From: JAWMQL01 sp033283165
GTDB taxonomy: Bacteria > Pseudomonadota > Gammaproteobacteria > Pseudomonadales > Halieaceae
DNA: 64,000 nucleotides
Direction of reading: 5' to 3'
Assembly: GCA_033283165.1 (NCBI GenBank)
Contig: JAWMQL010000001.1
Span: 1,088,344-1,152,343, forward strand
Both the position numbers and the translations under genes were made by a program. Positions within the stretch are counted from its first letter, which is position 1. Each line of letters opens with the position of its first letter. Shown piece by piece: positions 50,787 to 59,132 of this stretch. Below the pieces are notes generated by a model, which was given only the letters and a program-made list of their open reading frames with translations, was not told the DNA's origin and did no database searches.

Positions 50787-51593
50787 TCACAGGTTTGCGG
50801 CGACAAAGCCGAGCAATTCACGGTGGTACAGCTCACTTTCTTCGATAAACGGCGTATGACCGGTTTCCTTGCACTCCACCAGGGTGACGTCAGTGGCGTA
50901 GTCCGCCACCGAACGGCAGACCGCCGGGTCCACCACCTCGTCTTTAGCACCGACATAGGCGAGGATCGGTACCTGCAACGACGCCAGGGTAGCGCGCTGG
51001 TCCAACGGCCCCAGATCTCCTAGCGAGGCGGCCGCCAGGGGCGAGGACTGCAGGAACAGGTCCGTCAGCCAATCCACGACCTGCTGACTGACCTCGCTGG
51101 CAAACGCGCCCGCGGACAGGGCAGCGAGGAAATTGACCCGGTCAGCCGCCATCGCGGCCAGGGTCTCCGCCAGGATTTCCTCCGTGCCACCGTGGGGGTA
51201 ATCCGGTTTTTGCAGGTAGCAGGGTGTGGCGCCACAGGACAGCACCAGACCACTGCAACGGGCACCGAGCCGGGCCGCGGACGCGACCACCACGGCGCCC
51301 CCCATGGACCAGCCGTTCAGGACCACACGCGCCAGGTCCAGGTGTTCCACCAGGGCGACCACGTCACCGGCGATCGCCTCGATACTCATGTCGGCAAAGT
51401 CCTTGCTGGAATTGCCACATCCGCGATGATCCAGCAATACCACCCGGTGCCCCGCGCTCACGAGCGCGGGTAGCGTGTAGTCCCAGGCACGTACGCTGGC
51501 TCCCCAGCCGTGCACGAGCACCACGGCGCGGTCTCCCGAACCATAGTTTTCGTAATACACCTGCTTTCCGTCTTCTCTCTCCAGGTTGCTCAT
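50787..51593 (-). CDS. Alpha/beta hydrolase
   Basis: A 268-residue hydrolase of the alpha/beta fold. The oxyanion region is VLVHGWGASVRAWDY; the nucleophile elbow is NGWSMGGAV (Ser in GWSMGG); the acid is likely Asp in GAKDEVVDP, and the histidine is in KETGHTPFIEE. It may open a lactone or ester made by the Baeyer-Villiger or flavin monooxygenases, which is a common pairing. The ATG at 51593 follows AGGAG by 8 nt and overlaps the synthetase stop (ATGA). Confidence 0.87.
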   Translation of the reverse strand: MSNLEREDGKQVYYENYGSGDRAVVLVHGWGASVRAWDYTLPALVSAGHRVVLLDHRGCGNSSKDFADMSIEAIAGDVVALVEHLDLARVVLNGWSMGGAVVVASAARLGARCSGLVLSCGATPCYLQKPDYPHGGTEEILAETLAAMAADRVNFLAALSAGAFASEVSQQVVDWLTDLFLQSSPLAAASLGDLGPLDQRATLASLQVPILAYVGAKDEVVDPAVCRSVADYATDVTLVECKETGHTPFIEESELYHRELLGFVAANL

Positions 51594-53203
51594 TGACGTA
51601 TCTCCTCTACCTTCATCTCACCGCTCTCATTTAGGTTGCGCAATTGTTTCTTGTCCAGCTTGCCAACGCTGGTTTTAGGGATCTCATCAACGAAACTCCA
51701 GTATTCCGGCAACCAGAACCGCGCAACCTTGTCCCGCAGGTACTCCCTGAGCTGCGCGGGATCGACGTCATCCCGTTCTCTCACCACGATGACCAGGGGC
51801 CGCTCCTGCCAGCGCTCGTCCGGCGTGGCGATGACGGCCACCTCGCGCACCCCGGGATGACCCGCGAGTATATTCTCGAGGTCGACCGACGAGATCCACT
51901 CACCGCCGGACTTGATCACATCCTTGGTGCGATCGGTCAACTGCACGTAGTGCCGCTGGTCGATATGGCCGACATCACCGGTGCGCAACCAGCCGTCTTC
52001 AGTGACGGCATCGGAAGACTCGTTTCTGTAATAGCCGCCGGTAATCCAGGGGCCGCGAAGCTGCAATTCACCGACAGACTCGCCGTCATGCGGCAGCTCA
52101 GCGCCATCCTCGCCGACCACTCTCACCTCCACCGCGGGAACCGGCCGGCCGCTCTTGGCGCGCCAGTAAGTCTCGTCGGCGCCCTCGACATCCCGGGGTG
52201 GATGGGACAGGGCACACAGCGGACTGGTCTCGGTCATGCCCCAGCCCTGCAGCACCGGCACCCCCCAGCGCTCGCGCGCGGCATCGATCATGGCGGGCGG
52301 CACAGCAGAGCCACCGCACACGATCATGCGGAAGCAAGTCATATCGAGGCCCTGGTCGTCCGTGTGCAGCAGGTCGCCCAGGATGGTCGGCACGGTCGCC
52401 GTGATAGTTGGGCGCTCCAGCTCAATCATCCGCTTGATGCCTGCTGGCTGCAGGTGCGGCCCGGGCAGGGTAAAGTCGCTACCGCTGAGCCAGCCGCTGT
52501 AAGGCAGGCCCCACGCATTGGCATGGAACATGGCTGGCAGCAACAGGATGCGGTCGCGCTCGCAGATGCCAAAGGTATCCGTGGCGCGTGAAGCCAGAGA
52601 GTGAATGAATGTGGTGCGATGACTGTACACCACCCCCTTGGGATTACCCGTGGTCCCGCTGGTATAACAGACCGCCGCCGCCGAAGTTTCGTCCAGTTCC
52701 GGCCAATCCTGCAGAGGATCGTGCGTCGCCAGGAGCGCTTCATAGTCCAGCGTATGGATATCAGTCTCCAACGCCCCGCCGCCAATCAGCAGGATGTGCT
52801 CGACGGTTTCCAGCAGGGGCAGCACCGGGGTGAACAGGTCTGCGAGGCTGGCGTCCAGCAGCACCACCCGGTCACCGGCGTGGTTGATCACGTAAGCAAT
52901 ATGCTCCGGTGACAGCCGGATATTGACCGTGTGCATTATGGCGCCCATCGAGGGGATGCCGAGATACGCTTCCATATGGGCGGTATTGTTCCAACTGAAA
53001 GTGGCTATGCGATCACCGTTCCGAATACCGAGTGAACGCAGTGAGGAGGCCAGGCATCCCGCATTGTTGGCAATTTCACTGTAGCTGGTATAGGCCATGG
53101 ATTCGCCGTCGAAGGTCCCGACCCGCGACCCCGGGAACAGCTTCGCCCCGTGGTCCATCAGCATGCGCACCGTCATGGGCAGGTGCATCATTGTCGCCTG
53201 CAT
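51590..53203 (-). CDS. AMP-binding acyl-CoA synthetase
   Basis: A 537-residue ligase of the medium/long-chain acyl-CoA synthetase type. AVCYTSGTTGNPKGVVYSHR, LQGWGMTETSPLCALS, WLRTGDVGHIDQRHYVQL, DRTKDVIKSGGEWISSVDLE and KTSVGKLDKKQLR are the adenylation motifs. The GGEWIS form of the hinge is typical of the dimethylsulphoniopropionate/3-methylmercaptopropionyl and medium-chain group. The ATG at 53203 follows AAGGAG by 7 nt and overlaps the kinase stop (TAATG). It probably activates the hydroxy acid released by the hydrolase or BVMO route. Confidence 0.88.
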   Translation of the reverse strand: MQATMMHLPMTVRMLMDHGAKLFPGSRVGTFDGESMAYTSYSEIANNAGCLASSLRSLGIRNGDRIATFSWNNTAHMEAYLGIPSMGAIMHTVNIRLSPEHIAYVINHAGDRVVLLDASLADLFTPVLPLLETVEHILLIGGGALETDIHTLDYEALLATHDPLQDWPELDETSAAAVCYTSGTTGNPKGVVYSHRTTFIHSLASRATDTFGICERDRILLLPAMFHANAWGLPYSGWLSGSDFTLPGPHLQPAGIKRMIELERPTITATVPTILGDLLHTDDQGLDMTCFRMIVCGGSAVPPAMIDAARERWGVPVLQGWGMTETSPLCALSHPPRDVEGADETYWRAKSGRPVPAVEVRVVGEDGAELPHDGESVGELQLRGPWITGGYYRNESSDAVTEDGWLRTGDVGHIDQRHYVQLTDRTKDVIKSGGEWISSVDLENILAGHPGVREVAVIATPDERWQERPLVIVVRERDDVDPAQLREYLRDKVARFWLPEYWSFVDEIPKTSVGKLDKKQLRNLNESGEMKVEEIRQ

Positions 53204-54216
53204 TACCAATCTCCTTCGGCGGCCAGGGCCGCTTCCTGTAATAACGCGGGAACGTCGTATTCCAGTCCCCTGGCGTAATCGGTATCGACCTTGCCGGCAA
53301 GATACAGCCCGTAGGCGCCTTCCACGATGGCGGCAAGGCGCCAGAAGGCGAAACACAGGTAAAACTCCAGGTGGTCGGCTTCCAGCCCGCTGGAACCGGA
53401 CCACGCTTGCAGCAACTGCCGCCGGTTAATGACGCCGTCGCGCCTGGACACTGCCTGCACGTGGGCAAAACCCGGCGGCGAAACCTTGCGCGGCCCCCAG
53501 AACATCAGCAACAGGCCCAGGTCGGTCAGGGGATCGCCTATCGTCGCCATTTCCCAGTCGATCACCGCCAGCAGCTCGGGGCGCTCGCGGTGGCACAGCG
53601 TATTATCCAGATGATAGTCGCCGTGCACGATGCCGACCGGGCCGTCCTCCGGCAGATGGTCCAGTAACCAGCGACCGAGTCGGGCCAACTCGGGCAGGTC
53701 CCGGGTCGGCTGTTCCTGGCGCACCTTCAGCCAGCGCTCGATCTGCCGGCGCAGGAAGTTCTCCGGCCGGCCCATCTCGGCCAGGCCCAGCTCTCGCCAG
53801 GGCGCGGCGGCAATTTTGCCCAGCGCAGCGGCCAGCTGCAGACCCAGGCTGTTCAGGGACTCAAGGTCATCGTAGGCCGCTGGCAACCGGTCAGTGATAG
53901 AGAGTCCGTCGACGTGTTCCACCAGCGCGAAGGGCTGGCCGATCACCGCGCTATCGTCGCACCAGCAGCGTACGGAGGGCACCGGGGCATGTCCCGCCAG
54001 GGCCGACATGAAGGCCGCCTCGCGCTGCACGCCCAGATGGGCCTTGGGCGAAATGGTGTTTGCCGGCGCGGAGCGCATGACCAGGCGCCCGGCGTCGTGC
54101 ACTACCAGGCGGGTCAGGTTGGAATTGCCACCGCTGAGCTCACGCTCGATACGCGCACCTTTGAGACCGAGTTCGCTCGCTGCCCAGGCCTGGAAGGTGT
54201 CGGTCACACCGCTCAT
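53203..54216 (-). CDS. APH-family kinase-like protein (ACAD10/11 and LvaA type)
   Basis: A 337-residue aminoglycoside-phosphotransferase-fold protein. Catalytic loop IVHGDYHLDNTL and magnesium motif VIDWEMATIGDPLTDLG are intact, and RELSGGNSNLTRLVV forms the nucleotide loop. This subgroup is fused to acyl-CoA dehydrogenase in vertebrate ACAD10/11 and acts as LvaA in levulinate breakdown of Pseudomonas putida, where the 4-hydroxyacyl-CoA is phosphorylated. Here the acyl-CoA dehydrogenase gene is the divergent neighbour at 55074, so the same chemistry is likely. The ATG at 54216 overlaps the SDR stop (ATGA). Confidence 0.85.
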   Translation of the reverse strand: MSGVTDTFQAWAASELGLKGARIERELSGGNSNLTRLVVHDAGRLVMRSAPANTISPKAHLGVQREAAFMSALAGHAPVPSVRCWCDDSAVIGQPFALVEHVDGLSITDRLPAAYDDLESLNSLGLQLAAALGKIAAAPWRELGLAEMGRPENFLRRQIERWLKVRQEQPTRDLPELARLGRWLLDHLPEDGPVGIVHGDYHLDNTLCHRERPELLAVIDWEMATIGDPLTDLGLLLMFWGPRKVSPPGFAHVQAVSRRDGVINRRQLLQAWSGSSGLEADHLEFYLCFAFWRLAAIVEGAYGLYLAGKVDTDYARGLEYDVPALLQEAALAAEGDW

Positions 54217-54944
54217 CCCGGGATGCCGAAACTGGACATCAGGCCGCCATCCACCGGCACGAAGGCGCCGGTCATGTAACGCGAGCGGGCCACCCATTCG
54301 ACCACCTCTGCGATCTCTTCCGTCTCACCGTAGCGCGCCATGGGAATCATGCCACGCATGGATTCCAGCGCCTTCTCAGACAGCTCGCCGGTCATCTCGG
54401 TGAGTACCAGGCCGGGAATCACCAGATTGGCCCGGATGCCTTTTCCGGCCAGTTCAATGGCCAGGGCCCGGGTCAGGCCGGCCAGGCCCGACTTCGACGC
54501 GGCGTAGGCCGCGTCTCCGGGAAACCCCCTGAAACCCACCACGGCACCGATATTGACGATCGAGCCACCCTCTCCCAGGTGCTCGCGGGCGCTGCTGATC
54601 ACGTTCAGGGCCCCGGTGAGGTTGGTATCCAGGACCGCCTGCCAATCTTCGAGGGGCAGCCGACCGACCTTGCCACCGCGGTGCAGACCGGCGTTGTTTA
54701 CCACCACATCCAGGCGGCCCCAGCGCGCCACTATCGCATCGACCGCGGCATGCACGGATGCCGCATCAGACACATCCGCTTGCACACCAAATGCCGCGCT
54801 GCCCAACTCACTCGCGGCCGCCATGACAGAGTCGCCACGTGCCACAAGGGCCACGTGATCCCCTGCGTCAGTTACCCGTCGGGCCACGGCCAATCCGATG
54901 CCGCGAGATGCGCCGGTAATTACCCAGACCTTTTTTGTGGACAT
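54213..54944 (-). CDS. FabG-like short-chain dehydrogenase/reductase
   Basis: A 243-residue SDR. VWVITGASRGIGLAVARRV is the cofactor motif, VVVNNAGLHRGG the structural motif, and NIGAVVGFRGFPGDAAYAAS followed by K gives the YxxxK site; the usual catalytic Ser is replaced or shifted (IVNIGAVVG), which is odd and may reduce classical activity. It ends ARSRYMTGAFVPVDGGLMSS. A role as 3-hydroxyacyl-CoA or ring-alcohol dehydrogenase is likely. The ATG at 54944 has AGGAG 11 nt upstream; an ATG three codons earlier is too close to that site. Confidence 0.85.
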   Translation of the reverse strand: MSTKKVWVITGASRGIGLAVARRVTDAGDHVALVARGDSVMAAASELGSAAFGVQADVSDAASVHAAVDAIVARWGRLDVVVNNAGLHRGGKVGRLPLEDWQAVLDTNLTGALNVISSAREHLGEGGSIVNIGAVVGFRGFPGDAAYAASKSGLAGLTRALAIELAGKGIRANLVIPGLVLTEMTGELSEKALESMRGMIPMARYGETEEIAEVVEWVARSRYMTGAFVPVDGGLMSSFGIPG

Positions 54945-54986
54945 GGCTGGCATTTCTCCTGAAGATTCTAGAAAATATACTTGTTT

Positions 54987-55001
54987 CTGAATTTTATTCA
55001 A
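54987..55001. promoter_or_regulatory. Candidate TetR operator TTGAAT-N3-ATTCAA, site 3 (one mismatch)
   Basis: CTGAATTTTATTCAA matches the TTGAAT-N3-ATTCAA core except for the first base. It lies in the 129-bp gap between the SDR operon (start 54944) and the acyl-CoA dehydrogenase (start 55074), just 6 bp from the CTTG...CAAG dyad at 55008-55026. Confidence 0.55.
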
Positions 55002-55007
55002 ATTATG

Positions 55008-55026
55008 CTTGTTTGAGTCTAGCAAG
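55008..55026. promoter_or_regulatory. Candidate TetR operator, copy 3 (CTTG...CAAG dyad)
   Basis: This is the second exact copy of the 19-bp dyad found at 33853-33871; identity covers 25 bp (55006-55030). It is 47 bp upstream of the acyl-CoA dehydrogenase GTG, within the promoter shared with the divergent SDR-kinase-synthetase operon. Confidence 0.68.
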
Positions 55027-55073
55027 TTTAATATCCCGCGACCAGCCCGCCGCAACGGTAAGGAGAAAATCCA

Positions 55074-56384
55074 GTGAGTTGGAGTTTCGAGACAGACAGC
55101 GAATTCCAGGAGCAGTTGGACTGGATAGATACATTTACCCGCGAGGAAATCGAACCCCTGGACCTGGTATTCCGCGGTCCCGGCGACCCCTGGGACCCGG
55201 AGTCTCCAGCGGCAAAGGCCATGGCGCCACTGCGCGCCATCGTGAAAGAAAAGCGCCTCTGGGCCTGCCACCTCGGCCCGGAACTGGGCGGCGAGGGTTA
55301 CGGCCAGGTCAAGCTCGGCCTGATGAACGAAATCCTCGGTCGGAGTCGTTTCGGGCCCAGCGTGTTTGGTTGTCAGGCGCCCGACTCGGGGAACGCCGAG
55401 ATCCTCGCCCACTTCGGCACCCCGGAGCAGAAAGAAAAGTACCTGAAGCCCCTGCTGAACGCCGAGATCGCGTCCTGCTACTCCATGACCGAACCCCAGG
55501 CGGGAGCTGACCCGGCTGAATTCAAGTGCACCGCCGTGCGCGACGGTGACGAATGGGTCATCAACGGCGAGAAATGGTTTGCCTCCCACGCCCGCTTTTC
55601 AGCGTTCCTGCTGGTGATGGTCGTCACCAACCCCGACGTCCCCATCCACGAGGGCGCCTCCATCATCCTGGTGGAACAGGGTACACCGGGCATGGAGATT
55701 CAGCGGAACTCGGCCGTGGGGCCTTATGTCGAACAGGGAGACGGGGTGCACGGCTACATTCGCTTCACCGATTGCCGCGTGCCGGCCGATCACCTGCTCG
55801 GCGAGGAGGGACAGGGATTCCTGGTGGCCCAGACCCGCCTGGGCGGTGGTCGCGTTCACCACGCCATGCGCAGCGTGGGTGTGTTGAAGAAGGCCCTGGA
55901 CATGATGTGTGAACGGGTATTGAGTCGCACCACCAAAGGCGAACTGCTGGCAAACAAACAGATGACCCAGGACAAGATCGCCGACACCTACACCCAGATT
56001 CTGCAGTATCGCCTGCACGTGCTGTATACCGCCTGGTTGATCGACAAGCACAAGGAGTACAATCGGGAAGTACGCAAGGAGATCGCCGCGATCAAGGCGG
56101 CTACTCCGAAAGTGCTGCAGGATTGCATTTACCGCGTCATGCAGCTGCACGGCAGCATCGGCGTATCGGACGAAACACCCCTGATGACCATGTGGGCCAA
56201 TATTCCGGAACTCGGCATGGTGGATGGACCGTCGGAGGTACACAAGGTGACCGTGGCGCGCACCGTACTGAGGGATTACGAGGCGGCGCCCGGCCTGTTC
56301 CCCACCTATCACACGCCCACGCAGCGTGAACTGGCGATGAAAAAATACGGGCACTACCTGCCCGGGCGCAACGAGACACTTTAA
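55074..56384 (+). CDS. Acyl-CoA dehydrogenase, ACAD10/11-like
   Basis: A 436-residue FAD enzyme. The substrate/flavin motif CYSMTEPQAGADP (about 135-147), EWVINGEKWFASHA, and the C-terminal MQLHGSIGVSDETPL and GPSEVHK (Glu388 as likely catalytic base) fit the ACAD10/11 and long-chain group. Members linked to an APH kinase remove phosphate from 4-phosphoacyl-CoA, giving a 3-hydroxyacyl-CoA after rearrangement. The start is GTG at 55074 with AAGGAG upstream. The BVMO gene follows 16 bp later in the same transcript. Confidence 0.9.
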   Translation: MSWSFETDSEFQEQLDWIDTFTREEIEPLDLVFRGPGDPWDPESPAAKAMAPLRAIVKEKRLWACHLGPELGGEGYGQVKLGLMNEILGRSRFGPSVFGCQAPDSGNAEILAHFGTPEQKEKYLKPLLNAEIASCYSMTEPQAGADPAEFKCTAVRDGDEWVINGEKWFASHARFSAFLLVMVVTNPDVPIHEGASIILVEQGTPGMEIQRNSAVGPYVEQGDGVHGYIRFTDCRVPADHLLGEEGQGFLVAQTRLGGGRVHHAMRSVGVLKKALDMMCERVLSRTTKGELLANKQMTQDKIADTYTQILQYRLHVLYTAWLIDKHKEYNREVRKEIAAIKAATPKVLQDCIYRVMQLHGSIGVSDETPLMTMWANIPELGMVDGPSEVHKVTVARTVLRDYEAAPGLFPTYHTPTQRELAMKKYGHYLPGRNETL

Positions 56385-56400
56385 TAAGAGACTGATCACT

Positions 56401-58035
56401 ATGAGCACTACGCAAGCTACCAAACCCGATTTTGACGCCATTGTCATCGGCGCCGGCTTCGCCGGCCTCGCATCCATCCACTACCTGCGTGAGGCGGGCT
56501 TGTCGGTGCGGGTCTTTGACAGGGCTTCCGACATCGGCGGCACCTGGACCTGGAACCGCTACCCGGGGGCCATGACCGACAGCGAGAGCTATTACTACTG
56601 TCTGACCTTTTCCAAGGAGTTGCTGCAGAAATGGTCCTGGACCCGGCGCTACCCCGACTGGAAGGAAACCCTGGCGTACTTTCACTTTGTCGCCGACGAG
56701 TGCGACATGTGGCGCGACATTCAACTGAACACGGAAATCGTCAGTGCCGATTACCAGAACGACAGCGGTCTGTGGCTGCTCAGGACCGCAGACGGTGACG
56801 AGTACACCTGCAAGTACTTCATCAGCGGCATGGGTATGATCTCCGAGCCCGTCATCCCGAAAATCGATGGTATGGACAAATTCAAGGGCCCCCTCTTCCA
56901 CTCCTCGCGCTGGCCGGAGGACCTCGAGTGGCAGGGCAAGCGCATCGGCATCATCGGTGCCGGCGCGACCACTGTGCAGATGGTGCCGGTAATGGCGGCG
57001 GAAGCCGAGAGCGTCACGGTATTCCAGCGCACACCAAATTTTATTCTACCGGCCATGCAGCGGCCCATGACCCCCGAGTGGGAGCAGGAGATCAAGTCGC
57101 ATTACGATGAGATCGTCGCCAAATGCCGGAATCACCTCTTCGGTATGGCCTTCGACAGCCCGGTCGGACGCAACGCCGCGGATACCCCCCCGGAGGAAGT
57201 TACGAAGGTTTTCGAGGAACACTGGAATGGCAGTTTCCGCTGGGTGTTTGAAACCTTCGACGACCTGCTCGCAAACCAGAAGGCCAACGACCTGGCCTCG
57301 GAGTTCATTATCAACAAGATGAAGGAGCGTGTTAATGACCCGGAACTGGCGGATCTGCTGACACCCAACCTGGGCGACTATCCGCTGTTTGCCAAGCGGC
57401 CACCGCTGGACCACGGCTACCTCGAGGCCTTCAACCGCGACAACGTACACCTGGTAGATATCAAGGACCGTGAGCCGATCGTGGAGATCACGGAGACGGG
57501 CGTTCGCACGACGGAGAACCACTACGAGTTCGACATCATCGTGCTCGCCACAGGCTTCCGGGCTTACACGGGCGCCCTCGAGGCCTTTCCCATCCGCGGG
57601 AAGAGCGGGCAGTCACTGCGCGAGAAGTGGGAAACCACCTCGGATTCCATCATGGGCGTATTTGTCGCGGATTTCCCCAACCTGTTCACGATTACCGGCC
57701 CGCAGGCGCCATTTGCCAACCTGCCGACCTCCATCGAGCAGAACGTCATCTACATCACGGACTGCATCAAAAAGATGGAGAACGAGGACTATGATGTTTG
57801 CTCTCCGAAAAGGGAAGCGGAGGAGGAGTGGTCTGCTCACGTGGCAGACATTCACGCCCAGACCCTGATGGCCCACGGTGACGAGGTACACTCCTGGATG
57901 ATGGGCGCGAACATCGAGAACCACCGGCCACGGGTCCTCATCTACTTTGGCGGGGCCAACGTTTATTACGACAGAATGCGGGAGTCCGCCAACAGCGGCT
58001 TCCCCGAAGTGGAGTTCAGCCGCCGGGCCGGCTGA
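56401..58035 (+). CDS. Baeyer-Villiger monooxygenase (class B flavoprotein)
   Basis: A 544-residue FAD/NADPH enzyme. FAD motif VIGAGFAGL (residues 15-23), DIGGTWTWNRYPGAM, the BVMO fingerprint FKGPLFHSSRWP (161-172) and second Rossmann IGIIGAGATTVQM (about 182-194) are all intact, as is ATGFRAYTGAL. It inserts oxygen next to a ketone to give an ester or lactone, as in cyclohexanone or steroid monooxygenases. Downstream hydrolase and synthetase genes in the divergent operon could process such a product. It follows the acyl-CoA dehydrogenase by 16 bp, and its stop abuts that of the converging CMD-family gene. Confidence 0.92.
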   Translation: MSTTQATKPDFDAIVIGAGFAGLASIHYLREAGLSVRVFDRASDIGGTWTWNRYPGAMTDSESYYYCLTFSKELLQKWSWTRRYPDWKETLAYFHFVADECDMWRDIQLNTEIVSADYQNDSGLWLLRTADGDEYTCKYFISGMGMISEPVIPKIDGMDKFKGPLFHSSRWPEDLEWQGKRIGIIGAGATTVQMVPVMAAEAESVTVFQRTPNFILPAMQRPMTPEWEQEIKSHYDEIVAKCRNHLFGMAFDSPVGRNAADTPPEEVTKVFEEHWNGSFRWVFETFDDLLANQKANDLASEFIINKMKERVNDPELADLLTPNLGDYPLFAKRPPLDHGYLEAFNRDNVHLVDIKDREPIVEITETGVRTTENHYEFDIIVLATGFRAYTGALEAFPIRGKSGQSLREKWETTSDSIMGVFVADFPNLFTITGPQAPFANLPTSIEQNVIYITDCIKKMENEDYDVCSPKREAEEEWSAHVADIHAQTLMAHGDEVHSWMMGANIENHRPRVLIYFGGANVYYDRMRESANSGFPEVEFSRRAG

Positions 58036-58551
58036 CTAACGCGGGACTGATATCTCCATGCGTGGCATGCTGTCCGGCATGCCACCGAGGGCCACCGCGC
58101 AGCGGGAAAAGCCATTGAAGTAAGCCAGTAACAACGCCAGGTGTGTCTGTTCTGCTTTCGAAAAATGCTCGTCCAGTGACTGCTGGAAAGCGGCGTCCGG
58201 CGGACCCGGGTTGTGCAGGTACAGGTCGACGAACTGCAGGATGAGTTTGTCCCGGGCGGGCAACTCGCTGTTGCGGTAGTCGTCATTGATCAGGCCGACT
58301 TTCTCCTCGCTGAGGCCGTCCGCCACCGCCACGTCGTAGCGCACTGCCTTGCACATCACACAGCCGACATAATTGGCGCTGCGCAGCCGGGCCAGTTCAA
58401 TCTCCGCCGGGCCGAGCGGGCCCGCATCCCAGACGGCCACTGTCAAATCGAGAAAGTGCTGCAGGGTTTCCGGTACCAGGCCGAGTGCGGAATCGCGAAT
58501 CAGGTTGCCGGTATCGGACTCGGGTGCAGTCACACGTGCCGCAGTAGCCAT
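58036..58551 (-). CDS. Carboxymuconolactone decarboxylase/AhpD-like protein
   Basis: A 171-residue all-helical protein of the CMD/AhpD fold. LGPAEIELARLRSANYVGCV followed by MCKAVRYD contains a CxxC (GCVMCK), but the His that follows in AhpD peroxidases is missing, so peroxidase activity is doubtful. LPARDKLILQFVDLYLHNPG and QTHLALLLAYFNGFSRCAVA complete the fold. Start ATG at 58551. It is paired with a second CMD-like gene 2 bp upstream. Function in this pathway is unknown; redox protection of the flavin enzymes is one idea. Confidence 0.8.
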   Translation of the reverse strand: MATAARVTAPESDTGNLIRDSALGLVPETLQHFLDLTVAVWDAGPLGPAEIELARLRSANYVGCVMCKAVRYDVAVADGLSEEKVGLINDDYRNSELPARDKLILQFVDLYLHNPGPPDAAFQQSLDEHFSKAEQTHLALLLAYFNGFSRCAVALGGMPDSMPRMEISVPR

Positions 58552-58553
58552 TA

Positions 58554-58997
58554 TCAATCCACCTCCATCGAGGACAGGTTCCAGATCAGACCCAGACGCG
58601 TCATCGCGTCGAATACACCCAGCGCCTGCACCAGGGCGACATAACCCACCTCGCCGTAGTGGGTTTTTACCGCCTCTGCCTGCTGGTCCGTGATCGCACG
58701 GGCATCCATGGCGTGAACCTCTGCCACTTCGAGGCAGGCCTTTTCGGCCGCGCTGAATAGCTCGCTCCCGGGCCACTGGCGCAGACTGTCGCGCTGCCCC
58801 GGTGGCAACTCGACCTCCTCATGCTGCCAGGCAGCATCGCTGCCCAGCAATTGGGCCTGCCGTAACCGGCAAAGTTCCAGGGTGCTGGCAGGGACAGACG
58901 CCAGCGACCAGAAGGAGCGGTAGAGATCGGCAAACCGCGAACCGATCTCGGGTAGATCGGCCACGGCGTCGCGGTAGTTCACGGGCGCCTGGTGCAC
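58554..58997 (-). CDS. AhpD-like protein, divergent
   Basis: About 147 residues of a CMD-like helical protein: PEIGSRFADLYRSFWSLASV, LELCRLRQAQLLGSDAAWQH, SAAEKACLEVAEVHAMDARA and YVALVQALGVFDAMTRLGLI. It has no CxxC, so it is probably not a peroxidase. It may form a hetero-oligomer with the neighbour. The start is uncertain: GTG at 58997 or 58982 (codons before the domain) or an upstream GTG at 59045 are possible. Confidence 0.7.
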   Translation of the reverse strand: MHQAPVNYRDAVADLPEIGSRFADLYRSFWSLASVPASTLELCRLRQAQLLGSDAAWQHEEVELPPGQRDSLRQWPGSELFSAAEKACLEVAEVHAMDARAITDQQAEAVKTHYGEVGYVALVQALGVFDAMTRLGLIWNLSSMEVD

Positions 58998-59132
58998 GTC
59001 GGAAGGTGTCCTGATTTTAGTGATAATTGAGCGACAGTGTAGCACGGTCGCATGCCACGGACTTCCTGTTTGCCTGGTTCAGGTGGCAGAATAGCCACGG
59101 CAACTACTCAGGGACCACGCGAGGTAATCAGC

